Of a DNA stretch of 64,000 nt, positions 1 to 7,467 are shown piece by piece; within the stretch, counting starts at the first letter, position 1; each line of letters opens with the position of its first letter. Under the pieces are notes generated by a model, which worked only from the letters and a program-made list of their open reading frames with translations, was not told the DNA's origin and did not search any database. Both the position numbers and the translations under genes were made by a program. The stretch comes from Spirochaetales bacterium (GTDB lineage Bacteria > Spirochaetota > Spirochaetia > Treponematales > Treponemataceae): assembly GCA_029098225.1 (NCBI GenBank), contig JAQXNX010000011.1, positions 1 to 64,000 of the forward strand, in the 5' to 3' direction.

Positions 1-99
1 AAAATCAAAAACATTGTTGACAAAGAAAAATTCGCAAAATACAAATTCTAAAAGAAGAAATAAACTGATGAATACATTCGTAAAAACATTTTTTTTCAT
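1..99 (-). CDS. Partial secreted or membrane protein, first gene of the leftmost cassette
   Basis: An open frame of 33 codons starts at ATG 99 with a GGAAAAG-type ribosome binding site and runs off the left edge. The product begins with MKKNVF followed by a hydrophobic stretch ending in FVFCEF, which looks like a signal peptide. Its position just downstream (minus strand) of the attC at 133-195 makes it the 5' end of the sixteenth cassette. Function cannot be inferred from this fragment. Confidence 0.6.
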   Translation of the reverse strand, partial: MKKNVFTNVFISLFLLLEFVFCEFFFVNNVFDF

Positions 100-113
100 A
101 TCTTTTCCAAAAG

Positions 114-129
114 CGCCCCAGTGCGGGCG
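114..129 (-). repeat. Conserved-loop (CARTG) hairpin at the cassette 5' end; leftmost of 16 copies
   Basis: Every cassette begins, a few bases after its core site, with a 5-bp stem around a plus-strand CARTG loop (usually CAGTG or CAGTGC). Copies: 114-129, 981-996, 1706-1721, 2539-2554, 4203-4218, 4506-4520, 5616-5631, 6404-6419, 7384-7399, 8341-8355, 9196-9210, 10238-10253, 11091-11106, 12087-12101, 13421-13435, 14367-14381. Nine or more use CGCCC/GGGCG; others use CAGGC/GCCTG, CACGC/GCGTG, CAGCT/AGCTG, CGGCT/AGCCG or CAGTC/GACTG. Both arms change together while the loop stays, so the fold is conserved. It sits in the 5' UTR of the cassette gene. Function unknown. Confidence 0.85.
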
Positions 130-132
130 TCC

Positions 133-195
133 ACATAACAATTGCTTAAACCGCACAGGCCTTGAGCCTGTGTCGGCTTTGAAGCTTTGTTATGT
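133..195 (-). repeat. attC: attC site 1
   Basis: Outer core boxes ACATAAC and GTTATGT pair with each other. The inner boxes (GCTTAAA/TTTGAAGC) pair with one extra base on one arm, the usual attC bulge. The central stem is ACAGGC/GCCTGT with a CTTGA loop. The NERD gene stop lies 8 bp to the right. Confidence 0.93.
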
Positions 196-202
196 GATAT
201 TT

Positions 203-943
203 CTAATATGGCATAGTAAATCTACATCTTGGATAATTTGAACATCCATAAAATTTACCATTCTTTCCATTTCTTAATTTTAACTCACCGTTACATCTTG
301 GGCAAATTAGATTTGCCATTTTTATTTTCTTTTCCTTTACATTATGTTTTATGCTTTTTACATGTTCTTTTCTTGCATGTTTTTCCTTAATTTCAGCTGA
401 TTCTAATATTGTTTGGATTTTATTTAATTCATCAAGTGATATACATTTTTCATAACTTAATTTTCGAATTGTTGAATTTAATCTATTGGAATATATTACG
501 GGAACTGATGATTCTATACTTTTAAGTGTTGCACTTCCTGAAAATACTACAATTGGATGATACTTTATATTTGGATAATCTGATAATACATTTTTAAGTG
601 CATATATATGGCTCCAATTTTGTTTTATTGGATTTCTGAAAGTATGTTTTTCTTTATAAATTACTTGTGTCCAATTTTCGGCTTTTTCATTTCCGAAAAT
701 CCATCCTTTATAATTTTTTGTTTCAATAACAAAAATTCCATATTCTGATAAAACAAGTTCATCTATCTGGGATGTATATCCATTTGAACTGCTTATTAAA
801 ATGTCTTTAAGAACAATATATTCTTTTCCAAGAAAATTTAATCTTGTATTTACTTTTGCTTCACCAATGGAACCTTTTATTTTGGGAGAGTAAATTTTTA
901 TAATTATAAATACTATAGCAACGAATATTACAATTATTATCAT
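203..943 (-). CDS. NERD-domain protein with C-terminal topoisomerase-type zinc ribbon
   Basis: 246 aa from ATG 943; in-frame codons further upstream lie inside attC and the 5' hairpin and are not used. An N-terminal hydrophobic helix (about residues 1-17) suggests membrane anchoring. It is followed by a NERD (nuclease-related) domain with conserved SIGEAKV, QIDELVLSEYGIFVIETKN and GNEKAENWTQ-like blocks. The C-terminal 30 residues (CPRCNGELKLR..FYGCSNYPRC) are a four-cysteine zinc ribbon of the topoisomerase C-terminal type. NERD is distantly related to nuclease folds, so a nucleic-acid role is plausible but unproven. A CTTGA-loop hairpin lies in its 5' UTR. It is the only gene of its cassette. 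Confidence 0.85.
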   Translation of the reverse strand: MIIIVIFVAIVFIIIKIYSPKIKGSIGEAKVNTRLNFLGKEYIVLKDILISSSNGYTSQIDELVLSEYGIFVIETKNYKGWIFGNEKAENWTQVIYKEKHTFRNPIKQNWSHIYALKNVLSDYPNIKYHPIVVFSGSATLKSIESSVPVIYSNRLNSTIRKLSYEKCISLDELNKIQTILESAEIKEKHARKEHVKSIKHNVKEKKIKMANLICPRCNGELKLRNGKNGKFYGCSNYPRCRFTMPY

Positions 944-960
944 TTGTTCTATTTTAAAAA

Positions 961-975
961 ACGGGCTTGACCCGT
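961..975. repeat. Free-standing CTTGA-loop hairpin
   Basis: ACGGG-CTTGA-CCCGT sits between the 5' cassette hairpin and the start of the NERD gene. The loop is identical to the terminal loop of most attC sites here, but no core boxes flank it. Confidence 0.65.
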
Positions 976-999
976 CGGAGCGCCCCAGTGCGGGCGTCC

Positions 1000-1062
1000 A
1001 CATAACAACTGGTTGTACCGCAGCGGGCTTGACCCGCTGTCGGCTACGAACCTTTGTTATGT
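1000..1062 (-). repeat. attC: attC site 2
   Basis: Core boxes ACATAAC and GTTATGT, inner boxes GGTTGTA/TACGAACC with one extra-helical base, and central stem CAGCGGG-CTTGA-CCCGCTG. The DUF4375 gene stop is only 3 bp beyond the core box. Confidence 0.95.
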
Positions 1063-1064
1063 GA

Positions 1065-1694
1065 TTATTTTATCGTAATTAATTGTTCTCTATTTTTATC
1101 CAAATAAGAATTTATAATTTCTGTAAAGTCTTCAGGATATTCATAAAATCTATCATCTAATTTACTTAGTTCATCATCAATTTCATCTAAAGGTAATTCT
1201 TCGTTTGAACATAATTCATAATAATTCGAAATATCAATTCTTTTTTTTATTAATGATATTGATTTATCAATAAGTTTTTTATTTTTTTTAAGACCAAAAA
1301 ATTTTAAACCTTTTTGTAATTCAAATACGATATAACCTATATTATCGTAAAATTGCGCAAATCCTCCATTATTGATTTCACCTTCATATAAACCAATTAA
1401 CATTGTATATCTTAGTATTTCTGGTAATCCAAGAAATTTTTGTCGCATTTCTTCATTATCAGAATTTCCTATTACATAATAGCCATAACAGCAAACTACT
1501 TCATAAAGGAAAGCTTGTGGTATTTCTTTTGCCAAGGTAGCCGATATTCCATTATATTTTTTCCAATATTCTTCATTACCGAGAAATGTTTTTTTATTTA
1601 AGGATTCATATTCCTTCCAATTTCCTAAATCATTACCCAAAAACATAGTATTAACTCCTAGAAAAAATATAATAATAAAAAATTTTCTTTTCAT
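1065..1694 (-). CDS. Secreted DUF4375-family protein
   Basis: 209 aa from ATG 1694, chosen because GGAG then sits 5 nt upstream; an overlapping ATG at 1697 would leave too little space. A signal peptide covers about residues 1-20 (MKRKFFIIIFFLGVNTMFLG). The mature part contains the DUF4375 signature around residues 90-190: an ILRYTMLIGLYEGEINNGGFAQFYDN block, then an acidic C-terminal segment. DUF4375 includes the DNA-mimic DMP19 of Neisseria, but a secreted form is unlikely to act that way. Single gene of its cassette. Function unknown. Confidence 0.75.
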   Translation of the reverse strand: MKRKFFIIIFFLGVNTMFLGNDLGNWKEYESLNKKTFLGNEEYWKKYNGISATLAKEIPQAFLYEVVCCYGYYVIGNSDNEEMRQKFLGLPEILRYTMLIGLYEGEINNGGFAQFYDNIGYIVFELQKGLKFFGLKKNKKLIDKSISLIKKRIDISNYYELCSNEELPLDEIDDELSKLDDRFYEYPEDFTEIINSYLDKNREQLITIK

Positions 1695-1724
1695 CATTCT
1701 CCAAGCGCCCCAGTGCGGGCGTCC

Positions 1725-1787
1725 GTGTAACAACTGGTTGTACCGCAGGCAGCTTGACTGCCTGTCGGTTACGAACCTTTGTTATGT
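1725..1787 (-). repeat. attC: attC site 3
   Basis: Core boxes GTGTAAC and GTTATGT, inner boxes GGTTGTA/TTACGAACC, central stem CAGGCAG-CTTGA-CTGCCTG. The last codons of the gene ending at 1769 run into this site. Confidence 0.94.
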
Positions 1788-2104
1788 GATGTTATAATAC
1801 CATAAAAAATTAATATTACCCACAATATTATACATACAATGAATATGTATTTATATAGTTTTAAGTTTTTGTAATATTTTGTTATTTCTTTATTATCTTC
1901 ATTTAAAATTATTTTTTTATATGTTTTTATTGGAGAAAATTCAGGTATAAAAAACAATAGTTTATCAATTCCAATTTTTTGACAAAAGTCTGGATATTTT
2001 TTTAGTATTATTCCAGCATGAATTTGTAAACAAATTCTGAAAATTATAAGTACCAATGTAATAAAAAAACATAGTGTACAAACTATTCCAATAAATCCAT
2101 TCAT
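1769..2104 (-). CDS. Small two-helix membrane protein
   Basis: 111 aa with hydrophobic helices at about residues 4-26 and 84-104 and a lysine-rich loop between. No family recognised. The final residues (SHNKGS) are encoded inside the attC arm, so cassette recombination would change its C-terminus. It shares a cassette with the 70-aa membrane protein upstream (2310-2522), with no attC between them, and a degenerate copy of the 200-bp array module lies in the gap. The shared topology suggests the pair could act together; this is inference. Confidence 0.6.
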   Translation of the reverse strand: MNGFIGIVCTLCFFITLVLIIFRICLQIHAGIILKKYPDFCQKIGIDKLLFFIPEFSPIKTYKKIILNEDNKEITKYYKNLKLYKYIFIVCIILWVILIFYGIITSHNKGS

Positions 2105-2129
2105 TTCGTTTATTTACCCCTTAATTTTT

Positions 2130-2260
2130 ACAAATCGGGCTTGACCCGATTTGTAAAATTACTTATTTATTATTTAAAAGAATGCCTTTTTTGTAAAACA
2201 ATAAATACAACCCCTTCTTCGTCCTAGCCCTAAAGTTTTATTCATTTTTCGAATAATTTA
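2130..2260 (-). repeat. CTTGA hairpin plus truncated copy of the 200-bp cassette module
   Basis: A perfect 10-bp stem with CTTGA loop (2130-2154) precedes the start of the gene at 2104. At about 2205-2260 lies the module signature, read on the minus strand as ATGAAT...CTTTAGGGCTAGGACGAAGAAG. Here the module opens a 23-codon frame (MNKTLGLGRRRG...) ending near 2188. The GCGGC and GAAGC stems and the attC seen in full-length copies are missing. This suggests two cassettes fused by deletion. Confidence 0.55.
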
Positions 2261-2309
2261 ATCAAAATACTGTTAACATAAGCATTTTTAATATTTTATT
2301 ATTCATTCT

Positions 2310-2522
2310 CTAGTTTTGAAAAAAATAAATTATTACATTGGTAAAATTGTATGCAAATACAATAAAACCGGCTATTACAAGAAATATTCCTCTCTTTTTA
2401 TTTTTTACTTTTTCGTTCTTGGCGAATATTAGATAAAGACCAAAACAAAACATTACAAGTCCAAGAAAACTTGTTATTATATTATTTATACATTCACCTA
2501 AAAGTTGATACGGTCCTTTCAT
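2310..2522 (-). CDS. Small two-helix membrane protein
   Basis: 70 aa from ATG 2522, preceded by GGAGG at a 6-nt spacing. It starts MKGPYQLLGECINN and has two hydrophobic segments (about residues 13-32 and 44-66) separated by a short basic loop (KNEKVKNKKR). No known family recognised. It is the first gene of a two-gene cassette. Codons further upstream in frame belong to attC and are not translated. Confidence 0.6.
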   Translation of the reverse strand: MKGPYQLLGECINNIITSFLGLVMFCFGLYLIFAKNEKVKNKKRGIFLVIAGFIVFAYNFTNVIIYFFQN

Positions 2523-2557
2523 TCTATTCCTCCCTAAGCGCCCCAGTGCGGGCGTCC

Positions 2558-2622
2558 ACATAACAATTGCTTAAACCGCAAACCGGCCTGACCGGTTTGT
2601 CGGCTTTGAAGCTTTGTTATGT
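2558..2622 (-). repeat. attC: attC site 4
   Basis: Core boxes ACATAAC and GTTATGT, inner boxes GCTTAAA/TTTGAAGC, central stem AAACCGG/CCGGTTT with a CCTGA loop. About 75 bp of non-coding sequence follow before the next gene stop. Confidence 0.93.
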
Positions 2623-2698
2623 GATATTTATATCATATTTATTTTCTTGTAGTCATTTAGTTTGGGCATCAACGGTAACAGAAGCTGACAATATATTT

Positions 2699-3169
2699 CT
2701 ACTTTATTCTTTCATATTCGGGATGTTCTTTCTGCCAGTCGTTGTAGATTTTCTTCAGTTGCTTTGTTACCCACAGCATTGCAGGGGTGTATACCCGTTC
2801 TGATTCGTTTGTTGGGAAATCAAATCCTGATAAATTGAAAGATAACAAATAACGAATATTATTTTTACAAACAGAAATATCCAATGCTTTTAGAACAGGA
2901 TCCGTAATTGATGAAAGAGCAATGTTATCACCATATTTGTTTATTTTATATATTTCACCTCTTCCATCTGGTGCATGAAATACAAAGTCCAGACCTTTTA
3001 ATACTTCGGGAACATTAGCAATATGAAACTCCATATGATCCATTAAATCTTCATTGGAATCTGGTAAATAAAACTCTGTCTCAGAATTTATACAAATAGT
3101 TTCACCATTTCTTTCTATATCAAAATAAGATGCTTTAGATTTTGATTCTTTAAATACTTTTCCCTTCAT
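2699..3169 (-). CDS. Hypothetical cytoplasmic protein, third gene of the PoNi cassette
   Basis: 156 aa, no signal peptide or membrane helix. The sequence is mixed alpha/beta with an acidic middle and a C-terminal block (YTPAMLWVTKQLKKIYNDWQKEHPEYERIK) resembling the end of small SUKH- or immunity-like proteins, but I do not recognise a family. It sits directly downstream of the PoNi gene and behind a terminator hairpin, with no attC between. Expression therefore needs readthrough or its own promoter, and no clear promoter is visible. A role as a second immunity protein is only a guess from context. Confidence 0.6.
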   Translation of the reverse strand: MKGKVFKESKSKASYFDIERNGETICINSETEFYLPDSNEDLMDHMEFHIANVPEVLKGLDFVFHAPDGRGEIYKINKYGDNIALSSITDPVLKALDISVCKNNIRYLLSFNLSGFDFPTNESERVYTPAMLWVTKQLKKIYNDWQKEHPEYERIK

Positions 3170-3196
3170 ATCCCTTTTTTCCCCCCATCATACCAC

Positions 3197-3224
3197 AAAA
3201 AAGGCGGGCAAGCCTATGACCCGC
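3197..3224 (-). terminator. Rho-independent terminator at the 3' end of the PoNi gene
   Basis: On the minus strand a GCGGG/CCCGC stem with an 11-nt loop is followed by C and six T residues. The stem overlaps the last codons and stop of the PoNi gene, so termination is built into the coding end. Confidence 0.7.
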
Positions 3225-3918
3225 AGAAGTGAGCCATGTCGTAAGGATAATACTTGCACTCTTTTAGTTCTGTGTCATCAAGTTTAAGGGCTTTTACCAA
3301 GGCTGCGGCCTCTATGCACCAGAATCCACGGTAACATTTTGAAGTGTTCTTTATTATTCCATCCTTCAATGTTTTGAACCACTGCTTGTCAACGAATTTC
3401 TTAAGTCTTTGAACAGCTGCAGATTTATCGGTTTTGGCAAGCTCAATTACTTCAACAAGCGACTTGTCCGTTATATTGTAAGTCTCCGTCGCTTTTACTT
3501 CCCAGGAAGGCTCCAAAAATTTTATGAAAAGTTCCCCATACACCAATGTGTTAAGTCGGGCTTCTGCCTTTTTTATCAAATTTTCGATATATTCATTACG
3601 AATATTGAACAAAATAGACATGGAACAAATTCGAACTAGCTCCTCATAGTTTTTCCCTGTCCATCCACTACATGCATTTTCAATATATTTTTCAACATCA
3701 GGTAAAAGTTTCTGGTAACTCATTCCCATTGTGTAGCTTACATAAAATCTAAGAAAATATTTATCTGCTACACCAGAATAACACGAAGGGATGTTCTCAA
3801 AATCAGAACCTTTTTCTTCAAGAAGTTTTTTTAATAAATTTTCTTCAAAGTTCAAAAAATTACTTTCTTGTGCATAAACTTTATTGTAATATTCTTCAGT
3901 CTTTGTGTCGTCTCGCAT
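3214..3918 (-). CDS. PoNi-type immunity protein (DUF1910/DUF1911)
   Basis: 234 aa from ATG 3918 with AGGAG 6 nt upstream. The C-terminal signature YRGFWCIEAAALVKALKLDD...YYPYDMAHF (about residues 195-230) is characteristic of PoNi proteins, which neutralise PoNe DNase toxins. The N-terminal half is helical with charged residues, as in DUF1910. No PoNe toxin or secretion gene is in the window, so this is an orphan immunity gene carried by an integron cassette, presumably protecting against toxins of neighbouring bacteria. Cassette mates are a 76-aa protein upstream and a 156-aa protein downstream. Confidence 0.85.
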   Translation of the reverse strand: MRDDTKTEEYYNKVYAQESNFLNFEENLLKKLLEEKGSDFENIPSCYSGVADKYFLRFYVSYTMGMSYQKLLPDVEKYIENACSGWTGKNYEELVRICSMSILFNIRNEYIENLIKKAEARLNTLVYGELFIKFLEPSWEVKATETYNITDKSLVEVIELAKTDKSAAVQRLKKFVDKQWFKTLKDGIIKNTSKCYRGFWCIEAAALVKALKLDDTELKECKYYPYDMAHFCGS

Positions 3919-3950
3919 ATTTACTCCTTGCCTGAAAAAAATATTCCAAT

Positions 3951-4178
3951 TTATTCATCAATTTTCATATTTATAAAGTTTTGTGGATTTTTTCTAACTT
4001 CCTCTGCTTTCTTAGTACAAAATATTTTTCCATATTTTATATAAGCATTTATTTCACTCTTACTCAGTTGTACTCTGATTTCATATAACGCAACCGAGCC
4101 ACAAAGAACTTCCAAGTAATATTTTTCATCATCACGTAACAATCTATAACACCAATTTTCTTTTTCTAAACATTCCAT
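3951..4178 (-). CDS. Small hypothetical protein, first gene of the PoNi cassette
   Basis: 76 aa from ATG 4178; the longer in-frame reading starts inside attC. No strong ribosome binding site is visible. A YYLEVLCGSVALYEIRVQLS block is followed by NAYIKYGKIF and EVRKNPQNF, which looks like a compact alpha/beta domain. I recall similar small bacterial proteins but cannot name a family. It ends 32 bp before the PoNi start, so the two are probably co-transcribed. Confidence 0.6.
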   Translation of the reverse strand: MECLEKENWCYRLLRDDEKYYLEVLCGSVALYEIRVQLSKSEINAYIKYGKIFCTKKAEEVRKNPQNFINMKIDE

Positions 4179-4221
4179 ACTTATTCTATTGTAAATAACA
4201 AGCGCCCCAGTGCGGGCGTCC

Positions 4222-4284
4222 ACATAACAATATTTTAAACCGCAGGCAGCTTGACTGCCTGTCGGCTTTGAAAATTTGTTATAA
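4222..4284 (-). repeat. attC: attC site 5
   Basis: Core boxes ACATAAC and GTTATAA, inner boxes ATTTTAAA/TTTGAAAAT with covarying bases compared with other sites, and central stem CAGGCAG-CTTGA-CTGCCTG. Confidence 0.92.
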
Positions 4285-4523
4285 CACCTAGCTACCTTTT
4301 AGCGCCGGAGGGCGCGTAAATAAAGATAACTAACTGCAAAAATATTTTTTTATTTTCTCGTAGACTTCAATAATTATTTTTAAGTCCACGAAAAATAAAA
4401 TTCTAAAATTTTTATTTCTTCATGCAAAAGACTTGAAACAGTGCGAATGCACGTGCGATAGTTTTTTACACAAACCAACTAGATATTTTTTTCTTAAAAA
4501 AAGGGCAGTCCAATAGACTGTCG
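4285..4523 (-). ncRNA. ORF-less integron cassette with strong secondary structure (candidate non-coding RNA)
   Basis: This cassette body of about 240 bp has no credible ORF on either strand. In cassette orientation it opens with the 5' hairpin (4506-4520) followed at once by seven T residues, so this copy looks like an intrinsic terminator against transcription from upstream. A long imperfect stem follows (arms TTTATTTTC-TCGTAGACTT and AAGTCCACGA-AAAATAAA, about 4349-4402). Near the end lies a GCGCC/GGCGC hairpin (about 4301-4315) of the same type as in the 200-bp modules. ORF-less cassettes in other integrons carry promoters or small RNAs. No confident promoter is visible, so the RNA call is tentative. 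Confidence 0.4.
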
Positions 4524-4586
4524 TTATAACAACTGGTTGTACCGCAGCGGGCTTGACCCGCTGTCGGCTACGAACCTTTGTTATGA
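4524..4586 (-). repeat. attC: attC site 6
   Basis: Core boxes TTATAAC and GTTATGA, inner boxes GGTTGTA/TACGAACC, central stem CAGCGGG-CTTGA-CCCGCTG. It separates the ORF-less cassette from the lipoprotein cassette and its 200-bp module. Confidence 0.94.
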
Positions 4587-4788
4587 CAAATTATATATCT
4601 TATACAGAATCAAATATCTTAAATCCTTTTTTCTTTTAGAAGATTCTGTATAACCATTTGAAGCATATGCTTCTATTTTTATACTTTTCCTAAGCGGCGT
4701 AAAGCCGCGTATCACCGCTTCCTTGCGTAAACCCTAAAGTTCAATTACATTTCATAAAGCAAGCTTGACTTGCTTTATGAAATATTCC
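4587..4788 (-). repeat. 200-bp structured cassette module, copy 1
   Basis: It fills the whole space between attC and the lipoprotein gene stop. On the plus strand: an ATACAGAAT/ATTCTGTAT outer stem (about 4608-4654), a GAAGCATATGCTTC stem, a GCGGC-GTAAA-GCCGC stem (about 4694-4708), the motif CCCTAAAGTTCAATT, and a perfect 15-bp stem with CTTGA loop (4749-4783). The last hairpin abuts AAGGAATATT next to the stop codon. No SD-driven ORF spans it; read from the ATG after the hairpin, the second codon is a stop. Stems vary in a compensatory way relative to the copies at 7468, 8422 and 12168. Confidence 0.7.
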
Positions 4789-5598
4789 TTAATTTTTCTT
4801 ATATTTGTATTTTACTTCCTTTGAATTTCGCTGAGCATGAAGTATCTCATTTTCTTCATCTATCCATAATTTTCCTATGCGGATAATTTTTTTACTTAAA
4901 ATTGTATCATATGGGCTGATACAAAGAAAGCCATCCTTATCTATATGCCAATATTCAATTGGACAAGTTTTTGATTCTCCTTTTTTTCCATATGTACAAC
5001 TTGTAAGTAAAAGTCCTTCTTCTGTTTTTTGAAATAAAAATGTTTCAGTTTTAGTATTTGATATAAGCTCAAAACTATGATTTATGATTTCATCTTCATT
5101 CCATGGTTCTGGAGCAAAGTATGCATTTCTAGTCATTAACGAGTAATAATCTTTTATTTCCTGTATAATTTCTTCTCTATTATTATCTGATGAATGAATA
5201 TAATCCCAGAAATCACGGGCAGAATTAGTTTTCCGTTCTATATTTTCATACATAACTTCATCAAAATATTTATCTGTCATATTAAACATATCAATAAGCA
5301 TACATATCGCTATATCACCTTCTGTCATCGGACAAACCAAATCTGGTATGAAATACTTTGTTTCTTTTGTAGATTTTGCTTTTTCATAAAGAAAAGATAT
5401 GGTTTCTGTACTTTGATTTTCAATAATTTTTTTATAGATTTTATTGAGATTTTCATAAGGAACAATATCAGATGTTTGAAAGATTATGTATTCCTCATCT
5501 GTTTTACAATTAACAAATTTATTGAATAATTCATCTACTGATTTTTCTTTACAAGAAATTAAGAGAAATGATAGTAATATAAAAAAAATTCTTTTCAC
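4789..5598 (-). CDS. Lipoprotein of unknown function
   Basis: 269 aa from GTG 5598, preferred because an AGGAAGGA ribosome binding site lies just upstream; a TTG at 5613 is the alternative. The N-terminus KRIFFILLSFLLISC is a typical spirochaetal lipobox with Cys near residue 16, so the protein is probably exported and lipidated. The mature part has no recognised domain: a helical acidic half, then a beta-rich C-terminus ending in KEVKYKYKKN that may resemble small beta-sandwich lipoproteins. It is the only gene of its cassette and is followed by a full 200-bp module. Confidence 0.65.
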   Translation of the reverse strand: MKRIFFILLSFLLISCKEKSVDELFNKFVNCKTDEEYIIFQTSDIVPYENLNKIYKKIIENQSTETISFLYEKAKSTKETKYFIPDLVCPMTEGDIAICMLIDMFNMTDKYFDEVMYENIERKTNSARDFWDYIHSSDNNREEIIQEIKDYYSLMTRNAYFAPEPWNEDEIINHSFELISNTKTETFLFQKTEEGLLLTSCTYGKKGESKTCPIEYWHIDKDGFLCISPYDTILSKKIIRIGKLWIDEENEILHAQRNSKEVKYKYKKN

Positions 5599-5634
5599 AT
5601 TCCTTCCTAACAAGGCAGGCCAGTGCGCCTGTCG

Positions 5635-5697
5635 TCATAACAACTGGTTGTACCGCAGCGGGCTTGACCCGCTGTCGGCTACGAACCTTTGTTATAC
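5635..5697 (-). repeat. attC: attC site 7
   Basis: Core boxes TCATAAC and GTTATAC, inner boxes GGTTGTA/TACGAACC, central stem CAGCGGG-CTTGA-CCCGCTG. The neighbouring gene stop is 3 bp away. Confidence 0.95.
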
Positions 5698-5699
5698 GA

Positions 5700-6389
5700 T
5701 TATTTTATTATATCTTTCATTGATTGTGGAAGATATTCTTTTAGCGCAGAATCCATTTCTATTCCTTTCTTTAATAATTCTAACGCTTTTTCATTTTCTT
5801 CATTTTCGTATTTATATATACCTAAAGCAATAAAACCTCTTGCATCAGGATTTTCTGAATTTATTGATCTATTAAAATCTTTTTCAGCCTTTTTATATTT
5901 ACCAATTTTATCGTACAATGAACCTCGACTATATATTAAATCAGTGCGGTTAGGATTTTTTTTAATTAACTGATTATATATAAGAATTGCTGATTTATAC
6001 TTCTTTTGCCGACTTAAAATATATACATTTTCTTCGATACAAAATTCTTTTAAAACTTTTTTTATATACATGATTAATAAGAAAACAATAAGAATAAAAA
6101 ATATTGAAAGACCCATTATTTGAAGAACAGTTTTTCCTAATTTCATTTCCAATACTATTTCTATAATTGTTACTAAACTTAGAAGTAATAAAATAAACAG
6201 ATTTATAAAAATACTCTTCCAGGTATTTTTTACATAATTAAGAATTACGACTATGAATAGCAAATTTCTTGTAATATGAATTATTTCGAGAAGATTTAAT
6301 TGTTGTACAAGATATATTCTTACTGCAACAGATAAAAACACAATTGCGGCTATAATATAGAAAAATATTTTATCATTCTTTTTTTTCAT
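5700..6389 (-). CDS. Membrane protein with C-terminal TPR repeats
   Basis: 229 aa. Three to four hydrophobic helices occupy about residues 8-26, 40-55, 60-80 and 88-110. Residues 120-225 hold about three tetratricopeptide repeats (YKSAILIYNQLIKKNPNRTDLIYSRGSLYDKIGKYKKAEKDFNRSI type), likely a cytoplasmic protein-interaction platform. The start at 6389 fits MKKKNDK right after the 5' hairpin, with a weak GAGAT ribosome binding site. Only gene of its cassette; partner unknown. Confidence 0.7.
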   Translation of the reverse strand: MKKKNDKIFFYIIAAIVFLSVAVRIYLVQQLNLLEIIHITRNLLFIVVILNYVKNTWKSIFINLFILLLLSLVTIIEIVLEMKLGKTVLQIMGLSIFFILIVFLLIMYIKKVLKEFCIEENVYILSRQKKYKSAILIYNQLIKKNPNRTDLIYSRGSLYDKIGKYKKAEKDFNRSINSENPDARGFIALGIYKYENEENEKALELLKKGIEMDSALKEYLPQSMKDIIK

Positions 6390-6422
6390 TATTTATCTCA
6401 ATGCGCCCCAGTGTGGGCGTCC

Positions 6423-6485
6423 GTATAACAACTGGTTGTACCGCAGCGGGCTCGACCCGCTGTCGGCTACGAACCTTTGTTATAT
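6423..6485 (-). repeat. attC: attC site 8
   Basis: Core boxes GTATAAC and GTTATAT, inner boxes GGTTGTA/TACGAACC, central stem CAGCGGG-CTCGA-CCCGCTG. The loop has one change (T to C) relative to CTTGA. Confidence 0.94.
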
Positions 6486-6487
6486 GA

Positions 6488-7363
6488 TTATTTTATTATT
6501 GACGACCAATAAACATCATATGACTTTTCATATTCAGTTCCAGATGCATCAACTCCGTATTTTATTAATTTATCCGCTACTTCTTTTTTTTCTTTTTCTG
6601 TATAGACATGACTGTAAGGATTTTTTAAGAATATAAATTCATAAATACTTTTTCCTTCATAATCACCGTAAATAAAATCTATAATCTGATGATTACCAGT
6701 TTCTAACGGATAACTTAATGCATCAATGTAAGGAACATAATAATCGCCGTTTATTTGGATTCGATTTTCATTAATAACTTTTAAAGAAAGCGTATTTGTG
6801 TATTCTGTTGATTTTCCATATTCATCGTAAAAATTTCCTTTGATAACGAGAGTGTTAATATCTTTTACTGAAAAGTTTCCGGTGTCCCCACCTCCGGCTG
6901 CTAATTTTGAAAATTCAAATGTTCCATCTATACTAAATGTTTTAAGCAAAGCGGAATATTTTTCATCTATCCAGCCTTTTGACATTAATAGATTTTTTAT
7001 ATCAATTGGAGAATTGAGATTATATTTAATTTTATTTTCACTTAAATAGCCGCCGAATACCCATCCATATTCTGGATTCTCACTTTCCCATTCATAAGCC
7101 GGAATTAATATTTTTACCCAATTATCTTTTATTCCATCAATTTCTGTTTCATTTCCAATTTCAATTATTTTGACAGGAAGAGCATTTACTAAACCACAAA
7201 TTCTTTTTCCAGATAAATTTGGTGTATCTCGTACTTTTAAACCTTCTAAAGAGTTTACATACATAGTATTTATTAATTTTTTATTATTATAATATTTTTT
7301 TGATTCAGCTGAGAGTTGAAAAGCCACAGATAAAATTAATAAAAATACAAATATTCTTTTCAT
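6488..7363 (-). CDS. Secreted protein with bacterial SH3-like domain
   Basis: 291 aa from ATG 7363 with AAGGAAAA upstream. The signal peptide is residues 1-20 (MKRIFVFLLILSVAFQLSAES). Residues about 35-110 form a bacterial SH3 domain, with the VNSLEGLKVRDTPNLSGKRICGL opening, a WVKI strand and a YGWVFGGYLS closing strand. The rest (about 120-291) is beta-rich and unassigned; it includes GGGDTGNFS and a C-terminal helix. Bacterial SH3 domains often bind peptidoglycan or peptide ligands, so an envelope role is plausible. Only gene of its cassette. Similar SH3 openings occur in the attI-proximal cassette gene (13525-14346). Confidence 0.75.
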   Translation of the reverse strand: MKRIFVFLLILSVAFQLSAESKKYYNNKKLINTMYVNSLEGLKVRDTPNLSGKRICGLVNALPVKIIEIGNETEIDGIKDNWVKILIPAYEWESENPEYGWVFGGYLSENKIKYNLNSPIDIKNLLMSKGWIDEKYSALLKTFSIDGTFEFSKLAAGGGDTGNFSVKDINTLVIKGNFYDEYGKSTEYTNTLSLKVINENRIQINGDYYVPYIDALSYPLETGNHQIIDFIYGDYEGKSIYEFIFLKNPYSHVYTEKEKKEVADKLIKYGVDASGTEYEKSYDVYWSSIIK

Positions 7364-7402
7364 TTTTTTCCTTCCCAAGAAAGCGCCCCAGTGCGGGCGT
7401 CC

Positions 7403-7467
7403 ATATAACAATGGCTTGTACCGCAAACCGGCTTGACCGGTTTGTCGGCTACGAAGCTGTGTTATGG
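7403..7467 (-). repeat. attC: attC site 9
   Basis: Core boxes ATATAAC and GTTATGG, inner boxes GGCTTGTA/TACGAAGCTG covarying with each other, central stem AAACCGG-CTTGA-CCGGTTT. Confidence 0.93.
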
